This document shows, piece after piece, positions 1-8,236 of a DNA stretch of 64,000 nucleotides. A model generated the notes under the pieces. It was given only the letters and a program-made list of their open reading frames with translations. It was not told the origin of the DNA and did no database searches. The DNA comes from Zestosphaera sp. Lineage in GTDB: Archaea; Thermoproteota; Thermoprotei_A; Sulfolobales; NBVN01. The stretch covers positions 174,678-238,677 of the forward strand of contig JAVYVJ010000003.1 of the NCBI GenBank assembly GCA_038727705.1, given 5' to 3'. How positions within the stretch are numbered: position 1 is the stretch's first letter; each line of letters starts with the position of its first letter. Made by a program: the position numbers and the translations under genes.

Positions 1-1
1 C

Positions 2-1429
2 CTCATTTTAAGGGAGTCCTCAGCCACATTACTGACGCTCTACTCCCTGTTTATAGCGAGTAGCCCTCTTGGTCTGATTCGAGGCACGCTTGCCCTCCTC
101 ACCGCATTGATAGCTGTCTTTGTAATACCGTACACAAACGGTTACGAACGGCACAAGTATCCTGGAAGGAATCTCTCCATCATAGTAGACATGTTTGTTT
201 TAAGTATCTACATGGTCTTCGTCTCCGAGACTTTGCTGACGTTCATAATGTTCTGGCTCTTCGCCGAGATCGTGGGCTTTTTCACTATAGTCTTCGAGGT
301 TGAGAGGAGGACTTTGATAGCGGGTCTTAGATACTTAATAGTGTCTATGGTTCCAGCAGACGTGGCTTTGTTGAGCATACTTGGAGTATCGGCGATCAAG
401 TACGGGTTCGCTCAAGCACTTCAAATGCCGATTAACGACATAGCTACTCCTTTGCAGGGTTTAAATCCGGCGTTACACTTGATAATAGCTCTCGGATTTC
501 TTGCGAAAGCTGCTGTAGCACCTCTACACTTCTGGTTGCCTGACGCGCACTCACTGGCACCTGCACCTGGTTCAGCTATCTTGTCTGGAGCCATGGTCAA
601 GATGGGTGTCTACGGCCTGTTGCTGATAATTCCAGCAGTGGATTCTCCTTACGTGCATTACACCCTACTGACTCTCGCGTCTCTGACCGTTGTTTATGGA
701 GGGCTTCAAGCCCTAATTCAAGCAGATATAAAGAGGATTCTGGCCTACAGCACTATCGAAAATACTGGATTAATAACCTTGGCGGCAGTGTCCTACAAGT
801 GCTTCAACGTGAATCTACTCCTCACCGCGGCAGTCGTGTATTCACTAGCCCACGGCTTATTCAAAGCGTCCTTGTTCATGAACTCAGGCACTGTTGAGAT
901 AATAACCCATACAAGAGACATAAGTAAGCTGGGCTATCTGGCCAGGGTGTCAAGCAGACCAGCCCTTACAACGTTGCTCTCCGTCCTCTCCCTCATTGGC
1001 GCCCCACCTATGCTGGGTTTTCTGGGCAAGATATTACTTCTCGCTGGATTGGTCTCAATATATCAGGTGTCAATGACCGCAGCCGTGGTGCTGGTGGTTG
1101 TGGCTGCTTTAGGGGCTGCACTAGCGGTTGCCTACGGCTTAAGATACATAACGGTTTACTGGGGATCCGCATTACCTAAAGAGCTGGTGAAATCAAGACC
1201 TAACCCAGGCACCGAACTACCTGAATTAAGTCTCTCTCTTCTTAATCTCTTGACGACGCTCCCACTCTATGCAGTTCTAGTCTTATCAGGCTTTCTAGTA
1301 TTGGATCTCCTGTACATAGTGCCTATGAGCCTGGCCACAATAATGATGCTATCACTTATATACTACATCTACTCCTATATTAGGAGGAGTGCCAGGGAGG
1401 AATCCTGGTTAGGGGGCGCCCTGCCTTGA
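2..1429 (+). CDS. Antiporter-like membrane subunit (NuoL/M/N, HyfB family), 5' partial
   Basis: Integral membrane subunit of the Proton_antipo_M family (NuoL/M/N, HycC/HyfB, MrpD), which couples electron transfer in membrane-bound hydrogenases to ion movement. The frame is already open at base 2, so the gene starts left of the window; the first in-window start codon (TTG 107) would cut into transmembrane sequence and is not believed. The hallmark is FLAKAAVAPLHFWLPDAHS followed by SGAMVKMGVYG, with the conserved buried lysines, and ADIKRILAYSTIENTG a little later. About twelve hydrophobic helices are visible. The stop overlaps the next start by 4 nt, so it is translationally coupled to the hydrogenase operon. 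Known for the family: proton or sodium translocation. Inferred: energy-conserving role here. Confidence 0.93.
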   Translation, partial: LILRESSATLLTLYSLFIASSPLGLIRGTLALLTALIAVFVIPYTNGYERHKYPGRNLSIIVDMFVLSIYMVFVSETLLTFIMFWLFAEIVGFFTIVFEVERRTLIAGLRYLIVSMVPADVALLSILGVSAIKYGFAQALQMPINDIATPLQGLNPALHLIIALGFLAKAAVAPLHFWLPDAHSLAPAPGSAILSGAMVKMGVYGLLLIIPAVDSPYVHYTLLTLASLTVVYGGLQALIQADIKRILAYSTIENTGLITLAAVSYKCFNVNLLLTAAVVYSLAHGLFKASLFMNSGTVEIITHTRDISKLGYLARVSSRPALTTLLSVLSLIGAPPMLGFLGKILLLAGLVSIYQVSMTAAVVLVVVAALGAALAVAYGLRYITVYWGSALPKELVKSRPNPGTELPELSLSLLNLLTTLPLYAVLVLSGFLVLDLLYIVPMSLATIMMLSLIYYIYSYIRRSAREESWLGGALP

Positions 1430-1788
1430 GTTCTGAATCGGCCTCTATTATGGCTAGGTTGGAAGACTTAATACGTAAGTACTTAAGGAAGCTCATCCCT
1501 AGCTCGGTTAAAATGAGCTTCTACTACGATATAGGTCAGAACTTCGAAGGCGGTGAAAGAACTCTCGCGTATTACGTGCTTGACGCTGCCAGCCGTTTGT
1601 ACAAGATGTTCAGCGTGAGTGAGAGATCCCTCTACAAGCACTACACTACTTTCGTCAAGGACCTCATAAACGTTACGTCCGCAGTGGAGGATGCACTATC
1701 GTTTACCTCACTATACATGAACCTTCTAGTCGTTTTCGCAATGTTACTTATGGTGTTCTGGGCATGGAGACCTCAGCAGCTTCCGTAA
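1426..1788 (+). CDS. Small membrane protein of hydrogenase operon, unknown
   Basis: A 120-residue protein I do not recognise. The first ~90 residues are soluble-looking and rich in Tyr, Lys and Glu; the last ~25 form one clear transmembrane helix (MNLLVVFAMLLMVFWAW), so it is probably a C-terminally anchored subunit. It starts with TTG inside the TGA of the antiporter gene (4-nt overlap), with an ATG at 1450 as alternative, and its 3' end overlaps the NuoH-like gene by 25 nt. This double overlap argues that it is a true subunit or assembly partner of the hydrogenase rather than a chance frame. It resembles the length and single-helix layout of accessory subunits in group 4 complexes, but no family is claimed. 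Confidence 0.75.
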   Translation: MSSESASIMARLEDLIRKYLRKLIPSSVKMSFYYDIGQNFEGGERTLAYYVLDAASRLYKMFSVSERSLYKHYTTFVKDLINVTSAVEDALSFTSLYMNLLVVFAMLLMVFWAWRPQQLP

Positions 1789-2672
1789 CCTCGCTACTGA
1801 CGACAGGCGTACTGCTCTTCCTTCCACCTCTCCTTGACAGTGTGGAGAGGAAGGTGAGAGCTAAGATTCAGAGCAGAATTGGTCCGCCCACGCTCCTTCA
1901 GACGTGGTACGACCTGATAAAACTATGCGTCAAGGAGTTGAAGATCCCGGCAAGCGGCGAGCCCTCAATCCTGCTGACTTCGCTCTCTCTCATAGCATCC
2001 ATTACAGCGTTATATCTTGTGATGTACTCAGCCATCTTGCTGCCTTCGTCATTGAGTCCAATCACTCTCGCATCTCTTCTAATCTTGATAACAGCATCGC
2101 ATAGCTTAACGCTCATGGCATCAGCAACTACGTCGAATCCGTTCGCGGTAATAGGTAGTTACAGGGGCGTGTTTCTGGCACTGCTCAACGAATTCGGCAT
2201 TATTTCAGGCAGCATTTTAGCTATCTACACAGGATTTGGACTTGCCACCAACTACACGCTATCCAATCTTGTTGTATATCTTTTGAGTCTCTCCATCCTT
2301 CTGGTGGCATCATACGTCGGCGGGGGCAGGTTACCCTTTGACATACATGAAGCGGAACCGGAGCTGGCATCCGGGGTTCTCATAGAGTTCAGTGGTAAGT
2401 TGCTTGCACTGTATATATACGTGCATCTACTAACAAGGTATGTTCTATCGTTGCTCGTATCGGTAGCACTTATAACTCCTTTCACGTCATCGAGTAGCAT
2501 ACTCATACTTCTTTCCGCGACGGTTGTGACCTCACTGTTGCTCTACGTGCTGTACGGCGTGACTGCAGCGCTCCTTGGAAGAACCCGTGTTGACATAGGT
2601 ATTAAGTCACTGCTTACGTACTACGCAGTTGTTTTAATTGCTTTGGTGATTTTTACTTGGATACGTATTTAA
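1764..2672 (+). CDS. NuoH/HycD-like membrane anchor subunit of group 4 hydrogenase
   Basis: Membrane subunit of the NuoH (complex I ND1) / HycD / EchB family, which holds the peripheral hydrogenase arm and lines the entry to the ion-translocation path. Eight or so hydrophobic helices span 302 residues, a normal length. Family marks are the N-terminal ERKVRAKIQSRIGPP and, in the middle, GGGRLPFDIHEAEPELASG followed by IEFSGK; the acidic residues there are the conserved charged set of the family. It starts at ATG 1764 inside the previous gene. Stop at 2670-2672 is followed by a short AT-rich gap containing a TATA-like stretch (tatttaatc, 2667-2675), which may add an internal promoter for the catalytic subunit. 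Confidence 0.94.
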   Translation: METSAASVTSLLTTGVLLFLPPLLDSVERKVRAKIQSRIGPPTLLQTWYDLIKLCVKELKIPASGEPSILLTSLSLIASITALYLVMYSAILLPSSLSPITLASLLILITASHSLTLMASATTSNPFAVIGSYRGVFLALLNEFGIISGSILAIYTGFGLATNYTLSNLVVYLLSLSILLVASYVGGGRLPFDIHEAEPELASGVLIEFSGKLLALYIYVHLLTRYVLSLLVSVALITPFTSSSSILILLSATVVTSLLLYVLYGVTAALLGRTRVDIGIKSLLTYYAVVLIALVIFTWIRI

Positions 2673-2696
2673 TCGTAAATAACAATGTAATAATGG

Positions 2697-4418
2697 GTGA
2701 GGATGATGTTCAGTGATCTTGAGCGCCTCAGACCTATGGACAGTATAGCCCGCGGGCCTCGAAGTCTTGCAATACTGAATAAGTTAGCGGACGTTTGCGG
2801 AGACTCAATACTGGATGTGACCCGAGACGGCATCACGATTAGGATTACCCTCAAGGCCGGATGCCTTCGTAAGGCCCTTGAGACTATTTACAGTGAGCAT
2901 GACCTGTATTTCAGAACTCTGACTGCATCTGATGAGAGACGTGAGGAGGGTGTTTACAAGCTCTACTACGTTCTAGGTATAGATAGTGAGGGAACGAATT
3001 TAGTTATTGAGGTACCTGTCCCAGAGGCCGTGGAGATTTACACGGCCAGCGACCTCTTCAGAGCCTCCGACTGGTATGAATTGGAAGCCCACGATCTTTT
3101 TGGGATTAGGTTCAACGGCAGGACTCTGAGGAGGCTGGTCTTGCCTGAGGACTGGCCTGAAGATCTCCATCCACTGAGGAAGGACGTTAGTGTTGAGGAG
3201 CTTAGAGAGCTCTATCAACCGCAGATGATCTCTAGGGTGGTTACTGAACTAGGTGTGGAGGAGGTGGTTAGGATCCCTATAGGACCCTACCACCCAGCCC
3301 TCCACGAGCCTGAGTATTTTGAGTTGTACGTTAGGGGAGAGAAGGTGGTTGACGCTAGATATATTGGCTTCATGGTTCATAGGGGTATTGAGAAGTTGGC
3401 CGAGAGCATGAAGTATGATCAGGTACCTTTTCTAGCTGAACGCATCTGCGGCATATGCGGCTTTGTACACTCGACGAGCTACGTGCAGGCGGTGGAAGAC
3501 GCTCTAAACATAGAGGTTCCTGAAAGGGCGGAATTCATAAGGTCCATAGTGCTTGAGGTTGAGCGGCTTCACAGTCATCTTCTGTGGCTTGGGGTGGCCC
3601 TCCACCTCCTCGGATACGACACGGGCTTCATGCATGCATGGAGGATTAGAGAGAAGATTATGGTGCTTGCCGAACTGCTCACAGGCAGTAGGAAGACGTA
3701 TGGCATAGCTCTCGTAGGCGGGGTTAAAAAAGACATCGCTCAAGATACTGTATCTAAAGTTAAGGAGACTTTAGACCGGTTAAAGAGGGAGTATAGGGAG
3801 TTCGTAGACGTCGCGACCAGCGTGCCGCAAGTTAGAGCTAGGCTAACTGGGACCGGGATACTGCCCAGGGGTGAGGCGAGGGCCTACTCACTAGTGGGTC
3901 CCACAGTCCGCGGCTCGGGTCTGGCTAGAGATGTGAGGAAAGATTACACGTACGCGGCGTATCACTACGTAAGCTTCAATGTTCCCGTCTACACAGAGGG
4001 CGATAACCTAGCTAGGACGCTGGTTAGGGTTGACGAGGTGTTCGAGAGCATAAGTATTTTAGAACAGCTGATAGATATGCTACCTAGCGGACCTATAATG
4101 GTTGAGAGTTGGGAAACACAACCAATGAAACTCGGTATAGGCTCTGTAGAGGCTCCGAGAGGTGAGGTCATTCACGTCGTCGTGACCGGGCATTACAGTC
4201 CCTACAGGTGGAGGGTCAGAGCTCCTACCTATCAGAACCTCCAGGCAGTGCCGATCATGCTAAAGGGCGTTGACTTAGCTGACGCACCACTGACCATAGC
4301 GAGCATAGACCCGTGCTTCTCATGCACTGATAGAGCTACAATAATCAACCTGAGATCGGGAAGCGTTAAGACCGTGCCCATCGAGATTATTTCCAGGAGG
4401 GGTTCAGGTCGTGGTTAA
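2697..4418 (+). CDS. Group 4 [NiFe] hydrogenase large subunit, NuoC-NuoD-like fusion
   Basis: Catalytic subunit with the fused architecture of E. coli HycE/HyfG. Residues 1-~175 are the NuoC-like (30 kDa) domain, ending in DWYELEAHDLFGIRF and DLHPLRKD. Residues ~190-573 are the NuoD-like/NiFe domain. Both nickel-binding cysteine pairs are present: RICGICGFVH (C251, C254) and DPCFSCTDR (C540, C543), so this is a real hydrogenase rather than a complex I subunit, in which these cysteines are lost. A 30-residue tail follows the last cysteine; whether it is cleaved cannot be said. Start GTG 2697 is about 25 nt below a TATA-like box; ATG 2703 or 2706 are possible. The last 8 nt overlap the ferredoxin subunit gene. 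Confidence 0.96.
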   Translation: MRMMFSDLERLRPMDSIARGPRSLAILNKLADVCGDSILDVTRDGITIRITLKAGCLRKALETIYSEHDLYFRTLTASDERREEGVYKLYYVLGIDSEGTNLVIEVPVPEAVEIYTASDLFRASDWYELEAHDLFGIRFNGRTLRRLVLPEDWPEDLHPLRKDVSVEELRELYQPQMISRVVTELGVEEVVRIPIGPYHPALHEPEYFELYVRGEKVVDARYIGFMVHRGIEKLAESMKYDQVPFLAERICGICGFVHSTSYVQAVEDALNIEVPERAEFIRSIVLEVERLHSHLLWLGVALHLLGYDTGFMHAWRIREKIMVLAELLTGSRKTYGIALVGGVKKDIAQDTVSKVKETLDRLKREYREFVDVATSVPQVRARLTGTGILPRGEARAYSLVGPTVRGSGLARDVRKDYTYAAYHYVSFNVPVYTEGDNLARTLVRVDEVFESISILEQLIDMLPSGPIMVESWETQPMKLGIGSVEAPRGEVIHVVVTGHYSPYRWRVRAPTYQNLQAVPIMLKGVDLADAPLTIASIDPCFSCTDRATIINLRSGSVKTVPIEIISRRGSGRG

Positions 4419-4929
4419 GTTCTTGAGGATGCTCGCTATATCGGCTCGTGAAGGAACTGCCACAAGGAAATATCCGTTTGAGTCGTCATTAGTGACTCCA
4501 GAATTCAGAGGTAGAGTAGATATAGATCCAGCCAAATGCGTGGGTTGCGGAGCCTGTGTGAGGATATGCCCCCCAAGCGCCCTCACATTAAATTACGAGA
4601 GCGATGAGGTAGTTCTTAAGTACTTCATAGGCCGGTGTATCTTCTGCGGCATGTGTGCCTACGTGTGTCCCCAGGACGCAATAACGATTACCAAGGAATT
4701 TGAATTAGCGACTCCTGAGTTAAACGATCTCTATGACGAGGTGGTTCACACCGCAGTTAAATGCAACGTCTGCGGGAAGCCGTTCACAACCGTTAAGTTA
4801 GTCAAGGAGGTTGAGAAAAGAATTGACGGCGGCGACATGAGCCCGCTATTTAACACATGCCCTGAGTGTAGGAGAAAACTCACTGCTCGTAGGGTAGGGA
4901 GTGGTGTAACGGGTGTCAGCGTTGAGTAG
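4411..4929 (+). CDS. NuoI/HycF-like 2[4Fe-4S] subunit with extra Cys motif
   Basis: Electron-transfer subunit with two ferredoxin motifs, CVGCGACVRICP and CIFCGMCAYVCP, giving two [4Fe-4S] clusters, as in NuoI/HycF/HyfH. Unlike the minimal form it carries a C-terminal region with CNVCG and, about 40 residues later, CPECRR, which looks like a four-cysteine metal (zinc or iron) knuckle. In group 4 complexes this subunit passes electrons between the soluble donor and the NuoB-like subunit. GTG 4411 is chosen because AGGAGGGG lies just upstream (4396-4403) within the previous gene; the two genes overlap by 8 nt. Its own end overlaps the next gene by 17 nt. Confidence 0.93.
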   Translation: MVKFLRMLAISAREGTATRKYPFESSLVTPEFRGRVDIDPAKCVGCGACVRICPPSALTLNYESDEVVLKYFIGRCIFCGMCAYVCPQDAITITKEFELATPELNDLYDEVVHTAVKCNVCGKPFTTVKLVKEVEKRIDGGDMSPLFNTCPECRRKLTARRVGSGVTGVSVE

Positions 4930-5446
4930 CGATGGTTTAGATGGTCTAACCAACGGCCCGCTGGAGGAAGCATTTAAGAGGCTTAAGAGAAGCGTGTGGG
5001 TTTTCCACTTGAATACAGGCAGTTGTAATGGCTGTGATATAGAGGTTCTTGACGTACTTACCCCGTACTTCGATGTGGAGAGATTCGGCATTAAGTTGGT
5101 GGGGTCTCCCAGACATGCCGACCTGATACTACTCACAGGCCCTGTAACTATCAAGACCCTCAGCAAAGTGATTAAAGCAATTAAGGCGATGCCTAGACCG
5201 AGACTAATCCTAGCGTTAGGTTCTTGCGCAGTCGGTGGCGGGATATGGTTTAACACGTACTCAACGCTCGGCGGATATCCAAAACTGGAGGAAGTGCTTA
5301 AAAAGGTCGGGGTAGAGGTTGATAAAGTCGTCTACGTTCCGGGATGCCCGGTGAGACCTGAAGCCATAATTTATGGCGCTGCTGTCCTGCTGGGACTCCT
5401 TCAACCCAAAGTAACGCACAGGAGGATGGTGGCTGTTGAAGGTTAG
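4913..5446 (+). CDS. NuoB/HycG-like hydrogenase small subunit
   Basis: Small subunit carrying the proximal [4Fe-4S] cluster next to the NiFe site. The four ligands are visible in GSCNGCDIEVLD (two Cys), LGSCAVGGG and PGCPVRPEA, the pattern of group 4 hydrogenases and NuoB. The length, 177 residues, is usual. A short N-terminal extension of about 25 residues precedes WVFHLNTGSCNGC. It overlaps the ferredoxin gene upstream by 17 nt and the small unknown gene downstream by 11 nt, so the six genes from 1426 on are one translationally coupled unit. Confidence 0.94.
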   Translation: MSALSSDGLDGLTNGPLEEAFKRLKRSVWVFHLNTGSCNGCDIEVLDVLTPYFDVERFGIKLVGSPRHADLILLTGPVTIKTLSKVIKAIKAMPRPRLILALGSCAVGGGIWFNTYSTLGGYPKLEEVLKKVGVEVDKVVYVPGCPVRPEAIIYGAAVLLGLLQPKVTHRRMVAVEG

Positions 5447-5717
5447 GATATATCACTGCATTGAACATGGTTCAGGCGCTATAATCCCGAGACATCACGT
5501 ACCCTCATACTCAATATGCGAAGATATTAGTGAGGTTGAGTTACAGGAGTTGAGGAGTTCCCTGCCGGGCAAGACCATAGAGACGCTTGTCAGGCGAGGG
5601 GAACTCATGATTAGTGATCCGGACCTGGTTGAGGGTCTCTCTGGAAGGAAAGTGGAGAACTCGTACGTTAAATTAATTATTGTTTCAGAACATCTAGGAG
5701 GTGATGTTAAGGGATGA
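5436..5717 (+). CDS. Small unknown protein between hydrogenase and flavoprotein genes
   Basis: A 93-residue soluble protein that I do not recognise. It has HCIEHGSGAIIPRHH near the N-terminus, with several histidines and a cysteine that could bind a metal, then a helix-rich region and a predicted strand VKLIIVSEH. Start TTG 5436 lies inside the hydrogenase small-subunit gene and its stop overlaps the start of the flavoprotein gene by 4 nt. The embedding on both sides makes it a genuine operon member. A chaperone-like or nickel-handling role is possible from the His content but is only a guess. Confidence 0.72.
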   Translation: MKVRIYHCIEHGSGAIIPRHHVPSYSICEDISEVELQELRSSLPGKTIETLVRRGELMISDPDLVEGLSGRKVENSYVKLIIVSEHLGGDVKG

Positions 5718-6772
5718 AGTTCGCCTTCATGTGTAAGGGCGGCAGGGGAGGAGGCAGAGGGAGGGTAGCGGTTGTAGGGGGCGGTCCCGCCGGCTTAACC
5801 GCCGCAGGCTACTTAGTATGTCAAGGGTATGAAGTCGATCTATTCGATAAGTTGCCTTTAGCAGGAGGTATGATGATGTTCGCAATACCGCCTACTAGAA
5901 TTCCCAGGGAGAATATAACGGAGGGCGTGGACGACCTTGAAGGCAACTTCGGAGTTAAGTTCAACTACAAGACCAAAGTCTTCTGCGGCGATAACGTGAG
6001 GCATGACGAGGGGGATGAGTTCGTTGAGAGAACTGTGGAATTGAGTAAGCTGATGGCGGACTATGATGCAGTGTTAATAACCACTGGTATCTGGTCCTCC
6101 AGGAAGCTAGGGGTGCCAGGTGACGACGCTAAGAACGTCTACACTGCGCTCGAGTACCTGTTCAGCTTATGGGTCTACGAGCTCGGCCTTACCAGTCATA
6201 AACCCTCAATAGGGAGTAAGGTGGTTGTGGTGGGCGGAGGCTACAGCGCCATCGACGCTGCGGAGACGGCCCTCAGAAAGGGGGCTAAAGAGGTCTACCT
6301 GACCTACAGGAGGACGATCAAAGAAGCTCCAGCGGGGGAATATGAAGTGAGTAGAGTGGCTTCTGAAGGCGTTAACTGGGTTGAGCTAGCCCAGCCTACG
6401 AGGGTGATCGTGGACAACGGCAAAGTCGTTGGTGTGGAGTTCATTAAGATGAAGTTAGGAGAGCCGGATGAGACGGGCAGACCTAGGCCGATCCCAATAC
6501 CTGGGTCGGAACACATCATTGAAGCTGACACGGTTTTAGCAGCCGTAGGTGAAATCCCCACACCCCCGCTAAACACCGAATGTGACGGTATCAAAGTAGA
6601 CCCTAGAAAGAGGACGGTCGTAGTGAACAGCAAGATGCAAACAGGAGTGGAGAAGGTCTTTGCCGCAGGTGATGTGGTAACAGGTCCCTCCATGGTCGGT
6701 AAGGCTGTGGGCAGCGGACTGAGGGTCGCAGCACAAATAGATGCTTTCTTAAGATCCAGGAAGGTGGTGTGA
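5714..6772 (+). CDS. GltD/NfnB-like FAD/NAD(P)H oxidoreductase
   Basis: Flavoprotein of the glutamate synthase small-chain/NfnB family without the usual N-terminal Fe-S domain. It has an FAD Rossmann motif VAVVGGGPAGLTAAGYLV at the N-terminus, a second NAD(P)-binding motif VVVVGGGYSAIDAAETA in the middle, the linker GVPGDDAKNVYTALEYL and the closing FAD contact VFAAGDVVTGPSMVGKAV. At 352 residues it matches the dinucleotide half of GltD. It is placed 4 nt overlapping after the small unknown gene and immediately before a 4x[4Fe-4S] ferredoxin gene, which can supply the missing cluster domain. I infer that it exchanges electrons between NAD(P)H and the ferredoxin/hydrogenase arm. Confidence 0.9.
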   Translation: MKFAFMCKGGRGGGRGRVAVVGGGPAGLTAAGYLVCQGYEVDLFDKLPLAGGMMMFAIPPTRIPRENITEGVDDLEGNFGVKFNYKTKVFCGDNVRHDEGDEFVERTVELSKLMADYDAVLITTGIWSSRKLGVPGDDAKNVYTALEYLFSLWVYELGLTSHKPSIGSKVVVVGGGYSAIDAAETALRKGAKEVYLTYRRTIKEAPAGEYEVSRVASEGVNWVELAQPTRVIVDNGKVVGVEFIKMKLGEPDETGRPRPIPIPGSEHIIEADTVLAAVGEIPTPPLNTECDGIKVDPRKRTVVVNSKMQTGVEKVFAAGDVVTGPSMVGKAVGSGLRVAAQIDAFLRSRKVV

Positions 6773-6773
6773 A

Positions 6774-7265
6774 TTGAATCAAGAGGTAGTAAGCAAATAT
6801 GGCGGTATGGTGAGAGTGATAAATTACGACGTATGTATAGGTTGCTTCACATGTGAGGAAGTGTGTAAGTTCGTGCACGAGGGCACAGGCTACATCATAC
6901 TTTATGACATAGGGGGAGGACTCAACAAGCCGATATCATGCTTTCACTGTGTGAAAGCACCTTGCGTCATTGCATGCCCGACTAAGGCTATGCATAGAGA
7001 TAAGGACGGTGCTGTCCTAGTTGACATATCTAAGTGTATAGGATGCTCAGCCTGCGTTGCTGCTTGCCCCTTCGGCATCCCCGAGATAGTGCCGCCGGGA
7101 TTCGCAACTAAATGCGATCTATGCCTTCCTCTGAGAAAGGAGGGACTGACCCCCGGGTGCGTGGCGATGTGTCCTACTAAAGCAATACTCTGGGGCGGCA
7201 CTACTAAAGTTGCAGAGGAGTTGAGGGTAAGAGCCCTCAAGAAGCTCGTATATAAACCACTTTGA
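6774..7265 (+). CDS. HycB/HydN-like four-cluster ferredoxin subunit
   Basis: Iron-sulfur protein with four cysteine quartets in the order typical of HycB, HydN and DMSO-reductase-type beta subunits: CIGCFTCEEVC, CFHCVKAPCVIACP, CIGCSACVAACP and CDLC with CVAMCP. Such proteins feed electrons from a soluble partner into a membrane hydrogenase. TTG 6774 starts one base after the flavoprotein stop; no better start fits. It ends the operon. No formate dehydrogenase or other molybdoenzyme gene is in the window, so the partner is more likely the adjacent GltD-like flavoprotein. Confidence 0.92.
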   Translation: MNQEVVSKYGGMVRVINYDVCIGCFTCEEVCKFVHEGTGYIILYDIGGGLNKPISCFHCVKAPCVIACPTKAMHRDKDGAVLVDISKCIGCSACVAACPFGIPEIVPPGFATKCDLCLPLRKEGLTPGCVAMCPTKAILWGGTTKVAEELRVRALKKLVYKPL

Positions 7266-7307
7266 AGTGAACCGCGACCGTCTTTAAACCATCGCACAAT
7301 CTCGATA

Positions 7308-7321
7308 GACGAAATTTCGTC
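7308..7321. repeat. Perfect 14-bp palindrome between convergent genes
   Basis: GACGAAATTTCGTC is a perfect palindrome in the 71-bp gap between the end of the hydrogenase operon and the end of the convergent IMPase gene. It could be a short bidirectional stop signal or a protein-binding site. No T-run follows it on either strand, so terminator function is uncertain. Confidence 0.35.
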
Positions 7322-7336
7322 AAGGATTATTGATCT

Positions 7337-8161
7337 CTAAGACTTCCCCTCAACCCTCTCGCTCTCGACGTATGCTTCACTTAGTCTCTCTAAGTAATGC
7401 TCGTTAAACCCCACCAGTATGCACTCCACCTTCCTAACGCTATTTAAGTGTATTGAGAGAGCGTCGGAACCTTCACAGACTCTGGCCTTAGCACCAAGGG
7501 CTAAGGCTATCCTCAGTGCGGCAGCTACGTCCACGTTTCTTAACTTAGCCCTGGTGTCGATGAATGCTTCCGCGTTGCCTAAGCCAACATGAATTATATC
7601 TAATGCAGCGCTGCCCAACGACCTTAGACTAGCGCGCGAACCTCTCTTAACCCAGTATTCAGGGATTATCCTGTAGGCTCTAGGGACTTCGAAGTATCCT
7701 AGAACCACCTCCGGCGGTTTAGGTCTTCGGGACGCGGGGGCTCCGCTCACCAGCACTCCCTCGTCAAACCCGAAGCTGTAGTTGATCTTGCGGTAGATAT
7801 CGTACACCACGGCATATTCTATGTCGCCTACACTCACGTCCTCCGCTAACGGAGCTGCAGCAATCGAAACCGAGACCCATGGTATGGATGCCTCATAGTT
7901 GATGGAACCATCCACAGGATCCACTACAATGACCCATTTAGGTTCCTCGCAGAACCTTTGAACGCCGGATTCTTCACTGACAAATATGAAACAGTCCTCA
8001 ACGCCCTTCCTCAGTTCCTCAAATATTAATCTCTCAGACACTACATCGAATTCCTTCGAAGTATCACCGGAAGCATTCACGCCAACAGTGATTGATGATC
8101 GGCGGATCTCAGTCAGGTAGTCCCCAACCCTTCTGGCAGCAGCTTTTAATATCTCCAGCAA
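7337..8161 (-). CDS. Archaeal inositol monophosphatase / class IV fructose-1,6-bisphosphatase
   Basis: Mg-dependent sugar phosphatase of the IMPase superfamily; archaeal members hydrolyse both inositol-1-phosphate and fructose-1,6-bisphosphate. The metal-binding residues are visible in VSEESG, DPVDGSINYEASIPW and NVDVAAALRIALALGA, the last replacing the usual WDxAAG. Length 274 is slightly above the archaeal norm of ~255. The start is TTG 8161; residues before MLEILKAA have no coding support. An inositol-1-phosphate synthase gene lies about 5 kb away (13462-14604), so inositol production is the likely use. Single gene, facing the hydrogenase operon tail to tail. Confidence 0.9.
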   Translation of the reverse strand: MLEILKAAARRVGDYLTEIRRSSITVGVNASGDTSKEFDVVSERLIFEELRKGVEDCFIFVSEESGVQRFCEEPKWVIVVDPVDGSINYEASIPWVSVSIAAAPLAEDVSVGDIEYAVVYDIYRKINYSFGFDEGVLVSGAPASRRPKPPEVVLGYFEVPRAYRIIPEYWVKRGSRASLRSLGSAALDIIHVGLGNAEAFIDTRAKLRNVDVAAALRIALALGAKARVCEGSDALSIHLNSVRKVECILVGFNEHYLERLSEAYVESERVEGKS

Positions 8162-8236
8162 CTCCTTACACTCAATTAACTATACCCTTCAAGACTCTTT
8201 TAAGCGTTAGCTCCGCAGTAGATTAGGGCGTTACGG

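Noticed and set aside
4846..5256. Antisense open frame of 136 codons over the hydrogenase small-subunit gene
   Set aside because: The plus strand carries an unmistakable NuoB-like protein there, and the antisense product is Leu/Ser/Pro-rich without domains.
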